Shown: positions 13,288-21,888 of the stretch, in pieces | Layout: each line of letters opens with the position of its first letter | Numbering within the stretch: position 1 is the first letter of the stretch | Assembly: GCA_002478145.1 (NCBI GenBank) | Contig: DLMI01000051.1 | Span: 33,451-59,135, forward strand | Length of the DNA: 25,685 nt | Source: Acidobacteria bacterium UBA7540 | GTDB taxonomy: Bacteria; Acidobacteriota; Terriglobia; UBA7540 | Reading direction: 5' to 3' | Notes under the pieces: model-generated | Told to the model about the DNA's origin: nothing | What the model saw: the letters and a program-made list of their open reading frames with translations, nothing else | The model's database searches: none | Position numbers and translations under genes: made by a program

Positions 13288-14693
13288 ACGTTCTGACACA
13301 ACTCAACGCGCAAAACGACCCTTTTGCCGAAAGGAGGCGCCTGGACTTCATATTGATTGCCTTGACCGCAGGGGCTGTGCTCGGCTTGATTTTCCTGGCA
13401 CGCGCCGAACGGAACCTGCAAGGTGTGATCCTTCCCATGCACAGCGTCAACGATCGCTCGCGATGGGCGACGGTCTACAGCCTCGCGGAACGAGGCACCT
13501 ACGACATCGATGAAACACCCTGGCCTAGTACGATTGACCGGGTCCGGCTCAATGGCCACTACTATTCCTCCAAGCCTCCCCTGTTGCCGACTTTACTCGC
13601 CAGCGAGTACCTGCTCCTGAAGAAACTGAGCTTCGGCCGGCTGAGTTTTCGCAGTAGCCCCCAAAGTGTCATCCGCATTATCGTCGCCACCATAAATCTG
13701 CCGCCGCTAGTCTTCTTTCTGGTTCTCTTCTCGCGCCTCCTCGACCGGCTCGCCCCTGATCCCTGGATTCGAGCCTACGCCATGGCGGCAGCGGGGCTGG
13801 GAACATTCTTGACGGGTTTCAGCATCACGCTGAACAACCACACCATCGCAGCCTTCAGCTCGTTCTTCGCGCTCTATTCTGCTTTCCTGATTTGGTGCGA
13901 GGGGCAGCGCGGGTGGCGGCTCTTTGCCCTGGCAGGGTTCTTTGCAGGATTTGCCGCGGTGAACGAATTCCCGGCCACTGCCTTCCTGGTGGCGCTGGGC
14001 GCCGGCCTGGCCTGGAAGGCGCGGCGGCAGACTTTGACTTGGTTTCTCCCCCTTGCGCTGGTCCCTATCGCCGCACATTTCTCGACGAACTACTTGGTCA
14101 CCGGAGACCTTAGACCCGCTTACACGCATAAGTCAGCCTACGTATTTCCCGGCTCCTATTGGTTGATTGATCCGGCATCAGGCCGGCTGGTGGGCAGTGA
14201 GGTCGATCCCGCAAGCGGAAAGCCGACGGGGCAAATCGGCAAGGGAATCGACAACATGTATGAACCCTGGCCCGTGTACCTGTTCCACATGCTGGTCGGA
14301 CATCACGGGATTCTCTCACTCTCCCCGATTTTCATCTTCACCCTGATGGGGGTCTGGAGTTCCCTCCGGTCCCGAGGAAGCCCGCTACGCGCCTTCGCGG
14401 CGCTTGCTGCCTTCCTCACATTGTTGTTGCTCGTCTTCTATACTTTCTTCGCGGGTAATCGGAACTACGGCGGGACGTGCTGCGGCCTGCGCTGGTTTTT
14501 CTGGCTGATCCCTTTATGGCTGCTGCTGCTTCCGGAGGGGCTGCGGGGAAAAACCGCTCACCGCTGGTTCCGCGGCATGGCCCTGGCCTTTTTGCTCATA
14601 TCCGCAATCTCGGTCTTCTACTGCGCCCGTAATCCCTGGTCGCGGCCCTGGCTCCAACAATACCTCGATTACAAGCAATGGATTAAGTATTGA
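13284..14693 (+). CDS. Multi-pass membrane protein, GT-C/PMT-like glycosyltransferase candidate
   Basis: This 469-aa protein has roughly ten hydrophobic segments. After the first one is a soluble loop with SRWATVYSLAERGTYDID and YYSSKPPLLPTL, the 'D/N near the first loop' style of polyprenyl-phosphate-sugar-dependent (GT-C) transferases. The end carries a conserved NYGGTCCGLRWFFWLIPLWL, then NPWSRPW. Proteins of this pattern in Planctomycetes and Acidobacteria are usually annotated hypothetical or RgtA/B/C/D-like. The ATG overlaps the preceding glycosyltransferase stop by 4 bp (ATGA), so the two are translationally coupled. The upstream enzyme probably makes the polyprenyl-phosphate sugar that this protein would transfer; that is inference. 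Confidence 0.8.
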   Translation: MNVLTQLNAQNDPFAERRRLDFILIALTAGAVLGLIFLARAERNLQGVILPMHSVNDRSRWATVYSLAERGTYDIDETPWPSTIDRVRLNGHYYSSKPPLLPTLLASEYLLLKKLSFGRLSFRSSPQSVIRIIVATINLPPLVFFLVLFSRLLDRLAPDPWIRAYAMAAAGLGTFLTGFSITLNNHTIAAFSSFFALYSAFLIWCEGQRGWRLFALAGFFAGFAAVNEFPATAFLVALGAGLAWKARRQTLTWFLPLALVPIAAHFSTNYLVTGDLRPAYTHKSAYVFPGSYWLIDPASGRLVGSEVDPASGKPTGQIGKGIDNMYEPWPVYLFHMLVGHHGILSLSPIFIFTLMGVWSSLRSRGSPLRAFAALAAFLTLLLLVFYTFFAGNRNYGGTCCGLRWFFWLIPLWLLLLPEGLRGKTAHRWFRGMALAFLLISAISVFYCARNPWSRPWLQQYLDYKQWIKY

Positions 14694-14812
14694 TGGAGTT
14701 GAGCGGCCGGGTCATCCAAAAGATCGATAGGAGGAGCGGCAAGGACGTGTTGCGTCATTCCGATCCTGGCGAGCCGGTGTATCCGGCGCCACTGCGAAGC
14801 GGTGAACAGTGA
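14693..14812 (+). CDS. Possible 39-aa peptide coupled to the membrane protein
   Basis: The ATG overlaps the preceding stop as TGATG, and the frame runs 39 codons (start MELSGRVIQKIDRRSGKD, end RSGEQ). Composition is protein-like and charged, but I recognise no family and its length is close to chance. It may be a small tail gene of the operon or a fragment. Confidence 0.3.
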   Translation: MELSGRVIQKIDRRSGKDVLRHSDPGEPVYPAPLRSGEQ

Positions 14813-14849
14813 GTCGTCCCGCCGGTGGAATCGAACCTAACCGAGATGA

Positions 14850-15443
14850 CTAAGTGAAGCTGACCTTGACGTCCTCGCGGTCCGCTTCGGCCACTTGGAA
14901 GAGAGCATGGGGCTGGAGGCCCATAAGCCCGGCGACGAGATTTGCGGGAATCTGGGCGATGCGGATGTTGAAAGCGTTCACATCCTCGTTGTAAGAACTG
15001 CGTTGCGCTGCAATCTTGGTTTCCAGTTCCGTGATGCGGCCCTGGAGCTGCATGAAGCTGGTGTTGGCTTTCAAGTCGGGGTATTTCTCAGCCACCGCAA
15101 ACAAAGTCTTGAGCGCCCCGCTCACCATGTTATCCGCCTGGGCCTTTTCCGCCGGCGTGGTGGCGCGCATAAAGGCCGTGCGGGCCTCGGTGACGGCTTG
15201 CAAGGTTTTCTGCTCGTACTGCATGTAACCCTTGCAGGTCTCGATCAATTTGGGAAGCTCGTCGTGGCGCTGCTTGAGCAAGACATCGATATTGGAGAAT
15301 GACCGGTCGATATTGTTCTTGAATGTCACGAGGCTGTTGTAAAGGCCCACAAAATACATGATGAAGGCGATGACGATGATTGCCAGCACCGCCAGCACCG
15401 CGAGCCCAACAATCAATCCACCCAGAAACAATGCAAGTGCCAT
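14850..15443 (-). CDS. lemA: LemA family protein (second copy in the cluster)
   Basis: This 197-aa protein has a single N-terminal membrane anchor (about 8-32) and then the long alpha-helical LemA bundle: YNSLVTFKNNIDRSFSNIDV, LLKQRHDELPKLIETCKGYM, EARTAFMRA, and AFNIRIAQIPANLVA near the end. AAGGAG precedes the ATG. It is about 60% identical by eye to the neighbouring LemA (15529-16098), so the pair arose by tandem duplication. LemA proteins are widespread envelope proteins of poorly defined role. The pair follows a GIDE-domain membrane protein on the same strand. Confidence 0.93.
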   Translation of the reverse strand: MALALFLGGLIVGLAVLAVLAIIVIAFIMYFVGLYNSLVTFKNNIDRSFSNIDVLLKQRHDELPKLIETCKGYMQYEQKTLQAVTEARTAFMRATTPAEKAQADNMVSGALKTLFAVAEKYPDLKANTSFMQLQGRITELETKIAAQRSSYNEDVNAFNIRIAQIPANLVAGLMGLQPHALFQVAEADREDVKVSFT

Positions 15444-15510
15444 AGCGGACTCCTTTCGCTCCCCTCAGCCTGAATACAGCCTATCATGCGAATCAACCAA
15501 CCGAGTGTTC

Positions 15511-15537
15511 CCACCTACAACATACCACCTACTGACC
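15511..15537. repeat. CCACCTA heptamer tract between the lemA copies
   Basis: CCACCTA, CAACATA and CCACCTA follow each other in a strict 7-bp register in the spacer between the two lemA genes, ending at the stop codon region of the upstream copy. Confidence 0.6.
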
Positions 15538-16098
15538 GAGCTTCACTTCCACGTCGCGGCGGTCTTCCTCTGTCACCTTGAACAGGTCTTTGCGTTGCAA
15601 GCTCATCATGCCCGCAATAAAGACATCCGGCAGTTGCTGGATTCGGATGTTGTAAGTGTTCACGTCGTCATTAAAGAACTCGCGGCGGTCGGCAATCTTT
15701 TCTTCCAGTTCGGATATCCGGTTCTGGAGCTGCATGAAATCATTGTTGGCCTTCAGCTCGGGATAGTTCTCTGCGACCGCAAATAGCGATTTCAATGCGC
15801 CAGTTATGAGGTTATCAGCCTGGGCCTTCTCCGCCACCGTGTTCGCTCTCATGAAGGCAGTACGGGCTTCGGTAATGAGCTGAAAGGTTTTCTGCTCGTA
15901 CTGCATGTAGCCTTTGCAGGTCTCGATCAGTTTGGGGAGTTCGTCGTGACGTTGCTTGAGCAGGACGTCAATGTTGGCCCACGCCTTGTCAATGTCATTC
16001 CGCAGGCGCACTAGGCTGTTGTAAATAGTGATGAAATAGACGAAGACTCCCACCACCACCAGGACCACAACCAATCCAATCAGGATCGCAACTCCCAT
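15529..16098 (-). CDS. lemA: LemA family protein (first copy in the cluster)
   Basis: This 189-aa protein has an N-terminal membrane helix (about 3-25), then the LemA helices: YNSLVRLRNDIDKAWANIDV, LLKQRHDELPKLIETCKGYM, and TYNIRIQQLPDVFIAGMM. GAAGGGGAAC lies before the ATG. It is the tandem paralogue of the gene at 14850-15443; the HDELPKLIETCKGYMQYEQK segment is identical in both. It starts 36 bp after the GIDE-domain gene, so the three genes are probably one transcript. Confidence 0.93.
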   Translation of the reverse strand: MGVAILIGLVVVLVVVGVFVYFITIYNSLVRLRNDIDKAWANIDVLLKQRHDELPKLIETCKGYMQYEQKTFQLITEARTAFMRANTVAEKAQADNLITGALKSLFAVAENYPELKANNDFMQLQNRISELEEKIADRREFFNDDVNTYNIRIQQLPDVFIAGMMSLQRKDLFKVTEEDRRDVEVKLGQ

Positions 16099-16134
16099 CT
16101 CATTGTTCCCCTTCGATAATCTCTCGTCACTGCC

Positions 16135-17007
16135 TTACAGCCAGCCGAGCCTGAATAGCAGAATGGCCAAACACGCGACCGCGAGCGCTCCCCCGCCGAA
16201 AATATGAAGGGCTGCACGATTTCGCAGCGTGCTCTCGATTTCCTTTTCACTTCGCCAAGAGATCAAAAACGTGGGCTCATTCTGCCCCTTCACGATCATG
16301 TTCCGGTCGTGTTCGTCCTGGGGATTGGGGTTCTCAACGCAAGTCCCGGTGACGTCGTACCAATGTTCAGGAACGATGCAATACTCGCTCAAGCGATAAC
16401 GGTGTTCTGAACCCATCCCCAGACTTAGGGAGCCTCGTCCCAGGCCTGAGAGAAGACTCCCTCCGTCAACAGAGAAAGTGGTGTGGGCCGTCGAAACCAC
16501 CGACTCTGCGTAATTGAGCAGGTCAGAGTCAGAAACCCCGGAGTCGGTGGTCAGGCTGGAGTCTCGAGTTCCGCCGAATAGGCGTCCCAACGAAGCCCCA
16601 ACGTCCGGTCCTGTTTCGCGTTTCGTGGTCAGAATCAAATCGTATTCGGCCCCATGAGCATCGACCAAAACCTTACCCGTTGCGTCCTCGAGGTAGAACC
16701 GGACGCCTTCGGCGTCGGCCGCCGCATGGGACCAGTGCCCGCCACTCTTATCTCTCACCCACCTCTCAATATCAACTTTGTAGAAAAAGCATGGCGTGCC
16801 AGTGATGGGGCTGGTCACGCGTTGCTCACCCGTGGCCTTCCCGTGGACGTGGACAAGTCCCATGGGGACGCTACGAATCGGCATTTCGGGAGTATCCTCC
16901 ACCACGCGGAACTCCCGATAGTCGTGAAACCCCTTGAAGAACCAGAACAGACCGGCGCCGAACCCCACCACAATCGCAACCTCGAGATTCGTGCTATGAG
17001 AAGACAT
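16135..17007 (-). CDS. GIDE-domain membrane protein
   Basis: This 290-aa protein has membrane helices at both ends (about 8-24 and 265-288), enclosing a soluble domain. That domain starts FRVVEDTPEMPIRSVPMGLV, VHVHGKATG, SPITGTPCFFYKVDIERW, the pattern of the GIDE domain known from the mitochondrial E3 ligase MULAN and its bacterial relatives. There is no RING finger, as expected for bacterial members. Databases often label these 'E3 ubiquitin ligase family', but ubiquitin ligase activity is not implied. The gene precedes two lemA genes; GIDE and LemA proteins are known to neighbour each other in bacteria, suggesting a shared membrane process. Start ATG 17007 has GGGG upstream. Confidence 0.85.
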   Translation of the reverse strand: MSSHSTNLEVAIVVGFGAGLFWFFKGFHDYREFRVVEDTPEMPIRSVPMGLVHVHGKATGEQRVTSPITGTPCFFYKVDIERWVRDKSGGHWSHAAADAEGVRFYLEDATGKVLVDAHGAEYDLILTTKRETGPDVGASLGRLFGGTRDSSLTTDSGVSDSDLLNYAESVVSTAHTTFSVDGGSLLSGLGRGSLSLGMGSEHRYRLSEYCIVPEHWYDVTGTCVENPNPQDEHDRNMIVKGQNEPTFLISWRSEKEIESTLRNRAALHIFGGGALAVACLAILLFRLGWL

Positions 17008-17202
17008 AGGGCCCCGTTATTTTCTCGCCCATCCTACTCATGGGTTCGGAAGAAGTCTAGCAGGTTTTTGACGGACTACCCAAGGGGGCAAAGGTTGAGT
17101 ATGATGAGAACCTATTTCCCGTCTGGTTTCAGCTTTGATCTGGAAAAGAGCCGCTCAGAATGATGGGCGGAAAGTTGACGGCTGAACGGTGAAAGACAAA
17201 AG

Positions 17203-17619
17203 ATGCAGCCCTTTCGCGTGCTCGAGCACACGGCCGACATCGGCTTCGAGGCGTTTGGGGCCACGCGCAAGGAAGTGTTTGCGAATGCGGCCCGCGCCCT
17301 GATGCATTTGATGGTGGATCTGGAATCGATTGTGCCCCAGGAAAAATTGTCGCTGCGCGCAGAAGCTTCCGATATGCCCAACCTGCTGGTAAACTGGTTA
17401 AGCGAAATCTTGTATCTCTTCGACGCGGAGGGCTGGCTGTTCCGCGACTTCGAGGTTGAGGACCTCACGGATCACTCACTGGGGGCCATGGCGCGAGGTG
17501 AGAAGTTCGACCGGACGCGGCATCAAGCCAAATTGCTGGTGAAAGCCATAACTTACCATCAGCTTGATTTGGGGGAAACAGCGCAGGGCTGGCGTGCACA
17601 GGTGTATGTGGACATTTAG
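17203..17619 (+). CDS. Archease
   Basis: This 138-aa protein belongs to the archease family (MTH1598/TM1083), which activates RtcB-type RNA ligases by helping guanylate transfer and metal loading. Family marks are VLEHTADIGFEAFG (Asp12), ARALMHLMVDLESI (Asp39), LLVNWLSEILYLFD, VKAITYHQL, and the terminal QVYVDI (Asp137). The acidic residues at 12, 39 and 137 match the family's metal-binding positions. No RtcB gene is present in this window, so its partner must lie elsewhere or be absent. The downstream MBL-fold gene can start inside it. Confidence 0.92.
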   Translation: MQPFRVLEHTADIGFEAFGATRKEVFANAARALMHLMVDLESIVPQEKLSLRAEASDMPNLLVNWLSEILYLFDAEGWLFRDFEVEDLTDHSLGAMARGEKFDRTRHQAKLLVKAITYHQLDLGETAQGWRAQVYVDI

Positions 17620-18724
17620 GAAGAGTCGAAAGTTGAGAGTCGAAGAGTCGAGGGTTGGCAGTTCATACGCGGCTATTTGGAATCTTTTGCCAAGCACCCG
17701 CCTCCTGACACTTTTCTGCACATGCCTTCTGCTTACTACCTTCTGCCTACTGCCTTCGGCTTACTGTCCGGCTGCCGGCTGGCTCTATAAGGTCCAGGAA
17801 GTGAAGCCGAATGTCTTCGTATGGGTTGCGGATGATGTTCTAGACCTGGACGGAGACCCTCAGTTCGACCGCGCGGGGACGGCGGGATTCATCATCACCC
17901 CGGAGGGCGTGATCGTGGTGAATACAACCAATAGCCCTTTTCACGGCCGCGAATTGCTTTATGAGATCCGGCATCACTCCGAGTTGCCTGTGAGGGACGT
18001 TATCGACACCAATTCCAGCGGCGAGCAGATCCTGGGCAACGAAGTCTTCACGGAGCAGCAAGCCACCCTGATTTCATCGGCGAAAACGCGGGAAGAGATC
18101 CTCAACTACCGGCAACTACTGGCACGGCGTCTGGCCGGCGAAGAAGACAAATGGAAACTGCAAATCCGCATGCGCGGCTTCCACATCACAGTTCCCACCG
18201 AAACCTTCGGCCATGAAATGTCGCTGCGGCTGGGCGGGCAGGAGGTTAAGCTGCTATGCCTGCTCAAGAATGGCTCTGGAGATGACGCGGTTGTTTATCT
18301 GCCGGCGGCAAAGGTCTTGTTCCTCGGTGAGCTATTTCAGAACGACTACTTCCCCCGCATCGATTCAAGGACGCTCCCTGAGTGGATCGACGTCCTGCGA
18401 CAGGTCGAGGGGTGGGACGTGGAAGTTTACGTCCCCGGTCATGGCGCGCCTGGCGGGAAGAAGGAGCTTGCAGAGTTCCGGCAGTTTCTGGAATGGTTCG
18501 GAAAAGAAGTTGAGACGCGTTTCCAGGAAGGAAAATCCATAAGCGAAGTGAAGCGTGAAATAGGTCCCCTGTTGGAGAAATATAAGTGGCACGCACCGGA
18601 GCTGGTTTCGGACGACCTGGAGGCCGTTTACAAGCAAATGGTGAAAACACAGCCATCTAAAGGAGCAGCCCCGCAACCGACCGCCCAAGCTCCCCTGGGA
18701 GTACATCCCTCTATTCAGCCGTAG
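17606..18724 (+). CDS. Metallo-beta-lactamase-fold protein with degenerate active site
   Basis: From ATG 17606 (overlapping archease by 14 bp) this gives 372 aa; TTG 17687 is an alternative start just before the signal-like stretch LLTLFCTCLLLTTF. The MBL fold is recognisable: AGTAGFIITPEGVIVVNTT, VRDVIDTN...ILGNEVF, DDAVVYLPAAKVLFLGELF and VYVPGHGAPGGKKEL. The metal motif, normally THxHxDH, reads TNSSGEQ at 18008-18028, so all three His and the Asp are replaced. The second-metal positions appear as NGSG instead of a GH motif, and GEL instead of GDL; only the PGHG His remains. Length and the rest are intact, so this looks like a pseudoenzyme rather than a decayed gene. It is probably exported. 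Its upstream region and leader contain 7-bp repeats. Confidence 0.85.
   Translation: MWTFRKSRKLRVEESRVGSSYAAIWNLLPSTRLLTLFCTCLLLTTFCLLPSAYCPAAGWLYKVQEVKPNVFVWVADDVLDLDGDPQFDRAGTAGFIITPEGVIVVNTTNSPFHGRELLYEIRHHSELPVRDVIDTNSSGEQILGNEVFTEQQATLISSAKTREEILNYRQLLARRLAGEEDKWKLQIRMRGFHITVPTETFGHEMSLRLGGQEVKLLCLLKNGSGDDAVVYLPAAKVLFLGELFQNDYFPRIDSRTLPEWIDVLRQVEGWDVEVYVPGHGAPGGKKELAEFRQFLEWFGKEVETRFQEGKSISEVKREIGPLLEKYKWHAPELVSDDLEAVYKQMVKTQPSKGAAPQPTAQAPLGVHPSIQP
17623..17657. repeat. GAGTCGA heptamer tract
   Basis: Four units of GAGTCGA/AAGTTGA type follow the archease stop codon directly. The reverse complement of the same family occurs at 46-70 at the other end of the window. Confidence 0.7.
17726..17767. 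repeat. CTTCTGC heptamer tract in the leader of the MBL gene
   Basis: Six 7-bp units alternate CTTCTGC-like and TTACTAC-like forms, giving a 14-bp super-repeat three times. Translated, they form the Cys/Leu/Thr-rich hydrophobic leader of the MBL-fold protein. Confidence 0.75.
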
Positions 18725-18745
18725 CAAAAGGTGCCGGATTGGTTG

Positions 18746-18838
18746 CCTGTCATTCCGAGCGAAGCGAGGAATCTCGCTCTGGGCTCTTCCAAGACAAAGG
18801 ATCGGAGCGAGATTCCTCGCTTCGCTCGGAATGACAGG
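18746..18838. repeat. Perfect inverted repeat with 34-bp arms
   Basis: The left arm 18746-18779 and right arm 18805-18838 are exact reverse complements over 34 bp, with a 25-base loop. The arm contains CATTCCGAGCGAAGCGAGG, a word I recall as a common dispersed repeat in several bacterial phyla. It sits between the convergent MBL gene and TPR kinase gene, where it could end transcription from both sides, though no long T run follows. Confidence 0.93.
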
Positions 18839-18935
18839 TAAACGACAGTCGATCGACTTCACTCGGTCACAACCAACAGCTCCAGGAGGAGCATAGCAAC
18901 GGAATGTTCGAGACGGGAAGTCTGCTGGTGCGCAG

Positions 18936-21833
18936 TCACCTGAGTTTTTCGTACTCTTCCTTAGCTTGTTTCAGGATGGGAATGTCGGGGTCGGCGTCTT
19001 TCCAGAGGGCGAGAAAATCCTGGTACGCGGTACGGGCCTTTGTCGTTTCGCCCTGAAGCGCGTAAGCGCGTCCCAGCCCCAGCCGTGCCAGTGCGTAAAC
19101 CGGACTCAAGGGCTCTATGCCGCGATGGTCCAGGATCTTCTGGTACTCGGCAGCGGCCTTTGCTCCCTCCTGCGCGCGCCGGAAGGCTTCCCCGCGAACG
19201 TACATGGGCCCGTAATCCGTGAGGTCGTAAGGGCTGGCAGGCTCCAACAGCGTAATAGCTCGCGTGGGGTTGTTATGCTGGATCTCAATAATCGCCCGCA
19301 CTATGGGAATGGAGAGATTGTTGAGCAGAGTGTCCAAGGGGGAATCTTTCGCCAACTCGTCGATGAGTTTCTGAGCCCGATTGGTGTCTCCGCATAGCGC
19401 TAGCGCGGTCGCTAATGTCATCTTCGTGTCCCTGTCCACTGGGGAGGTGAGAGCTTCTGTCGCCTTTTGGTGAGCCTCTTGGATATTGCCAAGGGCGGCC
19501 TCCAAAACAATCTCCCCCGCTCGCGCATTAGCCGCCGCCTCTTTGAGGCCTTGGCGCTCGAGCAGATTGGCCGCGCGTGTGACGGTCTCGTGAGCCCTCT
19601 GCATTTTCCCCAACGCGTACTCAGCCTGCGCCGCGAGAAAGAGTCCATACCCTTCCTCCTGGTTTCCGGCCGCCCACGCTATCTCGCGCTGCATGCCGGC
19701 GGCGTCGCCCCGGATGAAGGCAATATCATAGAGCACCGAGTGGATACCCTCAGAGCCGACATTCTGCGCGATGGCCTGCTCCGCAATAGCCTTCGCCTCA
19801 TCGTAGCGATCGAGCTTTTCGTAAGCGCCTGCAACATCCTGGTAGGCGAAGCGATCCTTCGCGTCCAGGCGCATCGCTTCGCTGGCGTTGGTCAAGGCCT
19901 TCTCATACTGCCCGATCGCACCGTACCGGATCGCCACGTTGTCGCGGGGAACAGTGTCGCGAGGGTAGGCTTCTTTCCACGACTCATAGACTTCAATGGC
20001 CTTGTCAAGCTGCCCCGTTACCACCTCATAGTAATGCGCGGAGATGTATAACTTCTCCCGTTCGCTCGTCCTCTCTTTCAGCTCAAACGCCTTCTTCAGG
20101 CAATCCGAAGCCTGCCCCCTATCCGACAGGTTGCCATAGACCACGCCCAGCGTGGCATACGCCATGGCGAAATTGGGGTCCAGTTCGATGGAGCGTTTCA
20201 GATGCGGCATGGCTTTGTCTTCGGCCATCTTCAGGTGCTCGGCTTGTCCAAGGCTGAAAGCTTTCAGCGCCTCGAGCGACGAGGTGGTGGCTTCCACGAG
20301 AGGAGTTGCGAACTTTTGAACCGAGCCGAGGGACTCGCCGAGTTTGCGCCGCAGGCTGAAGGCGGCGCGGTCCAGCGCCTTCAGCACCTGCTCTTTGCTT
20401 TCGGCCTCGATCTGCTCCCGGGCCAGCGCGTCACCTGTCTGCGCGTTGACGGCTGTCAGGGTGATCACGTAGTGGCTGCCCAGGCTCGAGATGGAGCCTG
20501 TCAGCATCGCCTTGACTCCCGCGCGCAGGCAAATCTCACGAGCCACATCATTCGAGACTCGTTCATCGGGAGAACGGCCCATGTAGCGCAAAGCATCACG
20601 CAACCGAGATTCCGGGAGGATGTTCAGATAAGGGGATTGATCGAGTTGTACTGTGAGCGCCTCTTTCAGCGTCCCGTCGAAAACAGACTCGCCGGTGGTG
20701 TTAACGAAATCCGCCACCACGATGGAATCCCGCTCGGTCAGAGCCGGCGTTCGCCGGAAGTGCAACAAGGCTCCGACCAAGGCGATCAGCGCCACCACCG
20801 CTGCGGCGGCGATCACCCAGTTCCGGCGCGACTTGGCTCGGCTCGGCGTAACCGATTCAACCGCACCCGATGGGGCCCGGGCAGCTACCGCAATCTGGCT
20901 GCTCACTTCTTGGGTGGGAGTCATGGCCGCCGCGGCAACCGAGGCCGAGCGGCCCGAATCCGTATCGCGCTTGAGGCGTTTCAGATCGCTTCGCATCTCG
21001 GAGGCGCTCTGATAGCGCATCTCCCGGTCCTTTTCCAGCGCCTTGCTGATGATTCGTTCCAGTTCATCCGGCAGGTCGGGATTCGAGCGCAGCGGGGAGG
21101 GTGGCGCTTTGTGGAGGATGTTGTCGAAAATGGCAGCCGAGGTGGTTCCCGAGAAAGCAGGACGGCCGGTGGCCATCTCGTAGAGAACCAACCCGAAGGA
21201 GAAAAGGTCGGTGCGCGGGTCGAGTTCCTGGCCCAGCGCCTGCTCGGGTGACATGTAGGCCACCGTACCCATCGCTGTCCCAGGGCTGGTCAGATGTTCA
21301 TCGGGAGTTCCCAGCGTGGGCATACCTGTTGCGCCGACAGCTTCAGCCACCGCCTTCGGCTGCGCGGCCAGCTTGGCTAAGCCGAAGTCCAGAATCTTCG
21401 CCTGCCCGCGCTCGGTGACGAAAATGTTCGCAGGCTTGATGTCCCGATGCACAATGCCCTTCGCGTGCGCTGCATCGAGCGCGTCGGCGAGCTGGATACC
21501 GAGGTCCAGGATTTCGTCCACCGTAAACGGCTTTGCCGCAATTCGGTGCTTCAGCGTCTGGCCTTCCAGTAACTGCATCACAATGAAAGGCTGACCTTCG
21601 TGTTCGCCGATGTCATAAATCGTGCAAATGTGCGCATGGTCGAGAGCCGAGGCTGCTCGAGCTTCCCTTTGAAAGCGCTCCAGGGCTTGACGGTCTTTGG
21701 CAAGCTCTTGCGGCAGGAACTTGAGGGCCACGAAACGACCGAGACGGGTGTCTTCGGCCTTGTACACCACACCCATCCCGCCAACGCCCAGCTTCTCAAT
21801 TATACGGTAGTGCCCGAAAGTGCGGCCAATCAT
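18936..21833 (-). CDS. Ser/Thr protein kinase with TPR C-terminus
   Basis: This 965-aa protein is a PknB-type kinase. It has GVGGMG (16-21), the ATP lysine Lys38 in [13 protein letters not shown] (catalytic Asp131), DFGLAK (Asp149) and TVAYMSPEQ. The kinase domain ends near 285, followed by KRDTDSGR, a linker and one membrane helix (338-359). The outer half starts with a [20 protein letters not shown] domain (about 366-510) of the kind found before TPRs in Acidobacteria kinases and adenylate cyclases. Then come at least eight TPR-like repeats to the end ([28 protein letters not shown]). ATG 21833 is chosen because a promoter at 21860-21888 excludes longer starts. Probably a membrane signalling hub; its signal is unknown. 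Confidence 0.94.
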   Translation of the reverse strand: MIGRTFGHYRIIEKLGVGGMGVVYKAEDTRLGRFVALKFLPQELAKDRQALERFQREARAASALDHAHICTIYDIGEHEGQPFIVMQLLEGQTLKHRIAAKPFTVDEILDLGIQLADALDAAHAKGIVHRDIKPANIFVTERGQAKILDFGLAKLAAQPKAVAEAVGATGMPTLGTPDEHLTSPGTAMGTVAYMSPEQALGQELDPRTDLFSFGLVLYEMATGRPAFSGTTSAAIFDNILHKAPPSPLRSNPDLPDELERIISKALEKDREMRYQSASEMRSDLKRLKRDTDSGRSASVAAAAMTPTQEVSSQIAVAARAPSGAVESVTPSRAKSRRNWVIAAAAVVALIALVGALLHFRRTPALTERDSIVVADFVNTTGESVFDGTLKEALTVQLDQSPYLNILPESRLRDALRYMGRSPDERVSNDVAREICLRAGVKAMLTGSISSLGSHYVITLTAVNAQTGDALAREQIEAESKEQVLKALDRAAFSLRRKLGESLGSVQKFATPLVEATTSSLEALKAFSLGQAEHLKMAEDKAMPHLKRSIELDPNFAMAYATLGVVYGNLSDRGQASDCLKKAFELKERTSEREKLYISAHYYEVVTGQLDKAIEVYESWKEAYPRDTVPRDNVAIRYGAIGQYEKALTNASEAMRLDAKDRFAYQDVAGAYEKLDRYDEAKAIAEQAIAQNVGSEGIHSVLYDIAFIRGDAAGMQREIAWAAGNQEEGYGLFLAAQAEYALGKMQRAHETVTRAANLLERQGLKEAAANARAGEIVLEAALGNIQEAHQKATEALTSPVDRDTKMTLATALALCGDTNRAQKLIDELAKDSPLDTLLNNLSIPIVRAIIEIQHNNPTRAITLLEPASPYDLTDYGPMYVRGEAFRRAQEGAKAAAEYQKILDHRGIEPLSPVYALARLGLGRAYALQGETTKARTAYQDFLALWKDADPDIPILKQAKEEYEKLR

Positions 21834-21859
21834 GGGAAGCAACCTAGCTTTGAAAGCGC

Positions 21860-21888
21860 ATCTTAGCCCGCACGCCGGGGCAAGTCAA
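21860..21888 (-). promoter_or_regulatory. Sigma70-like promoter of the TPR kinase
   Basis: On the minus strand TTGACT and TAAGAT are separated by 17 bp. The start would be near 21853, giving a leader of about 20 nt. Confidence 0.65.

Noticed and set aside
12388..13299. 303-codon minus-strand frame
   Set aside because: It is antisense to the glycosyltransferase. The absence of a frameshift on this strand is not evidence for coding, and no motif is seen.
14815..14860. tRNA T-arm-like word (GGTTCGATTCC on the minus strand)
   Set aside because: The flanking bases do not pair into a T stem, and no anticodon or acceptor arm can be built; most of the space is the lemA 3' end.
20202..21251. 349-codon plus-strand frame
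   Set aside because: It is antisense to the TPR kinase; composition is Arg/Gly/His-rich without any domain.
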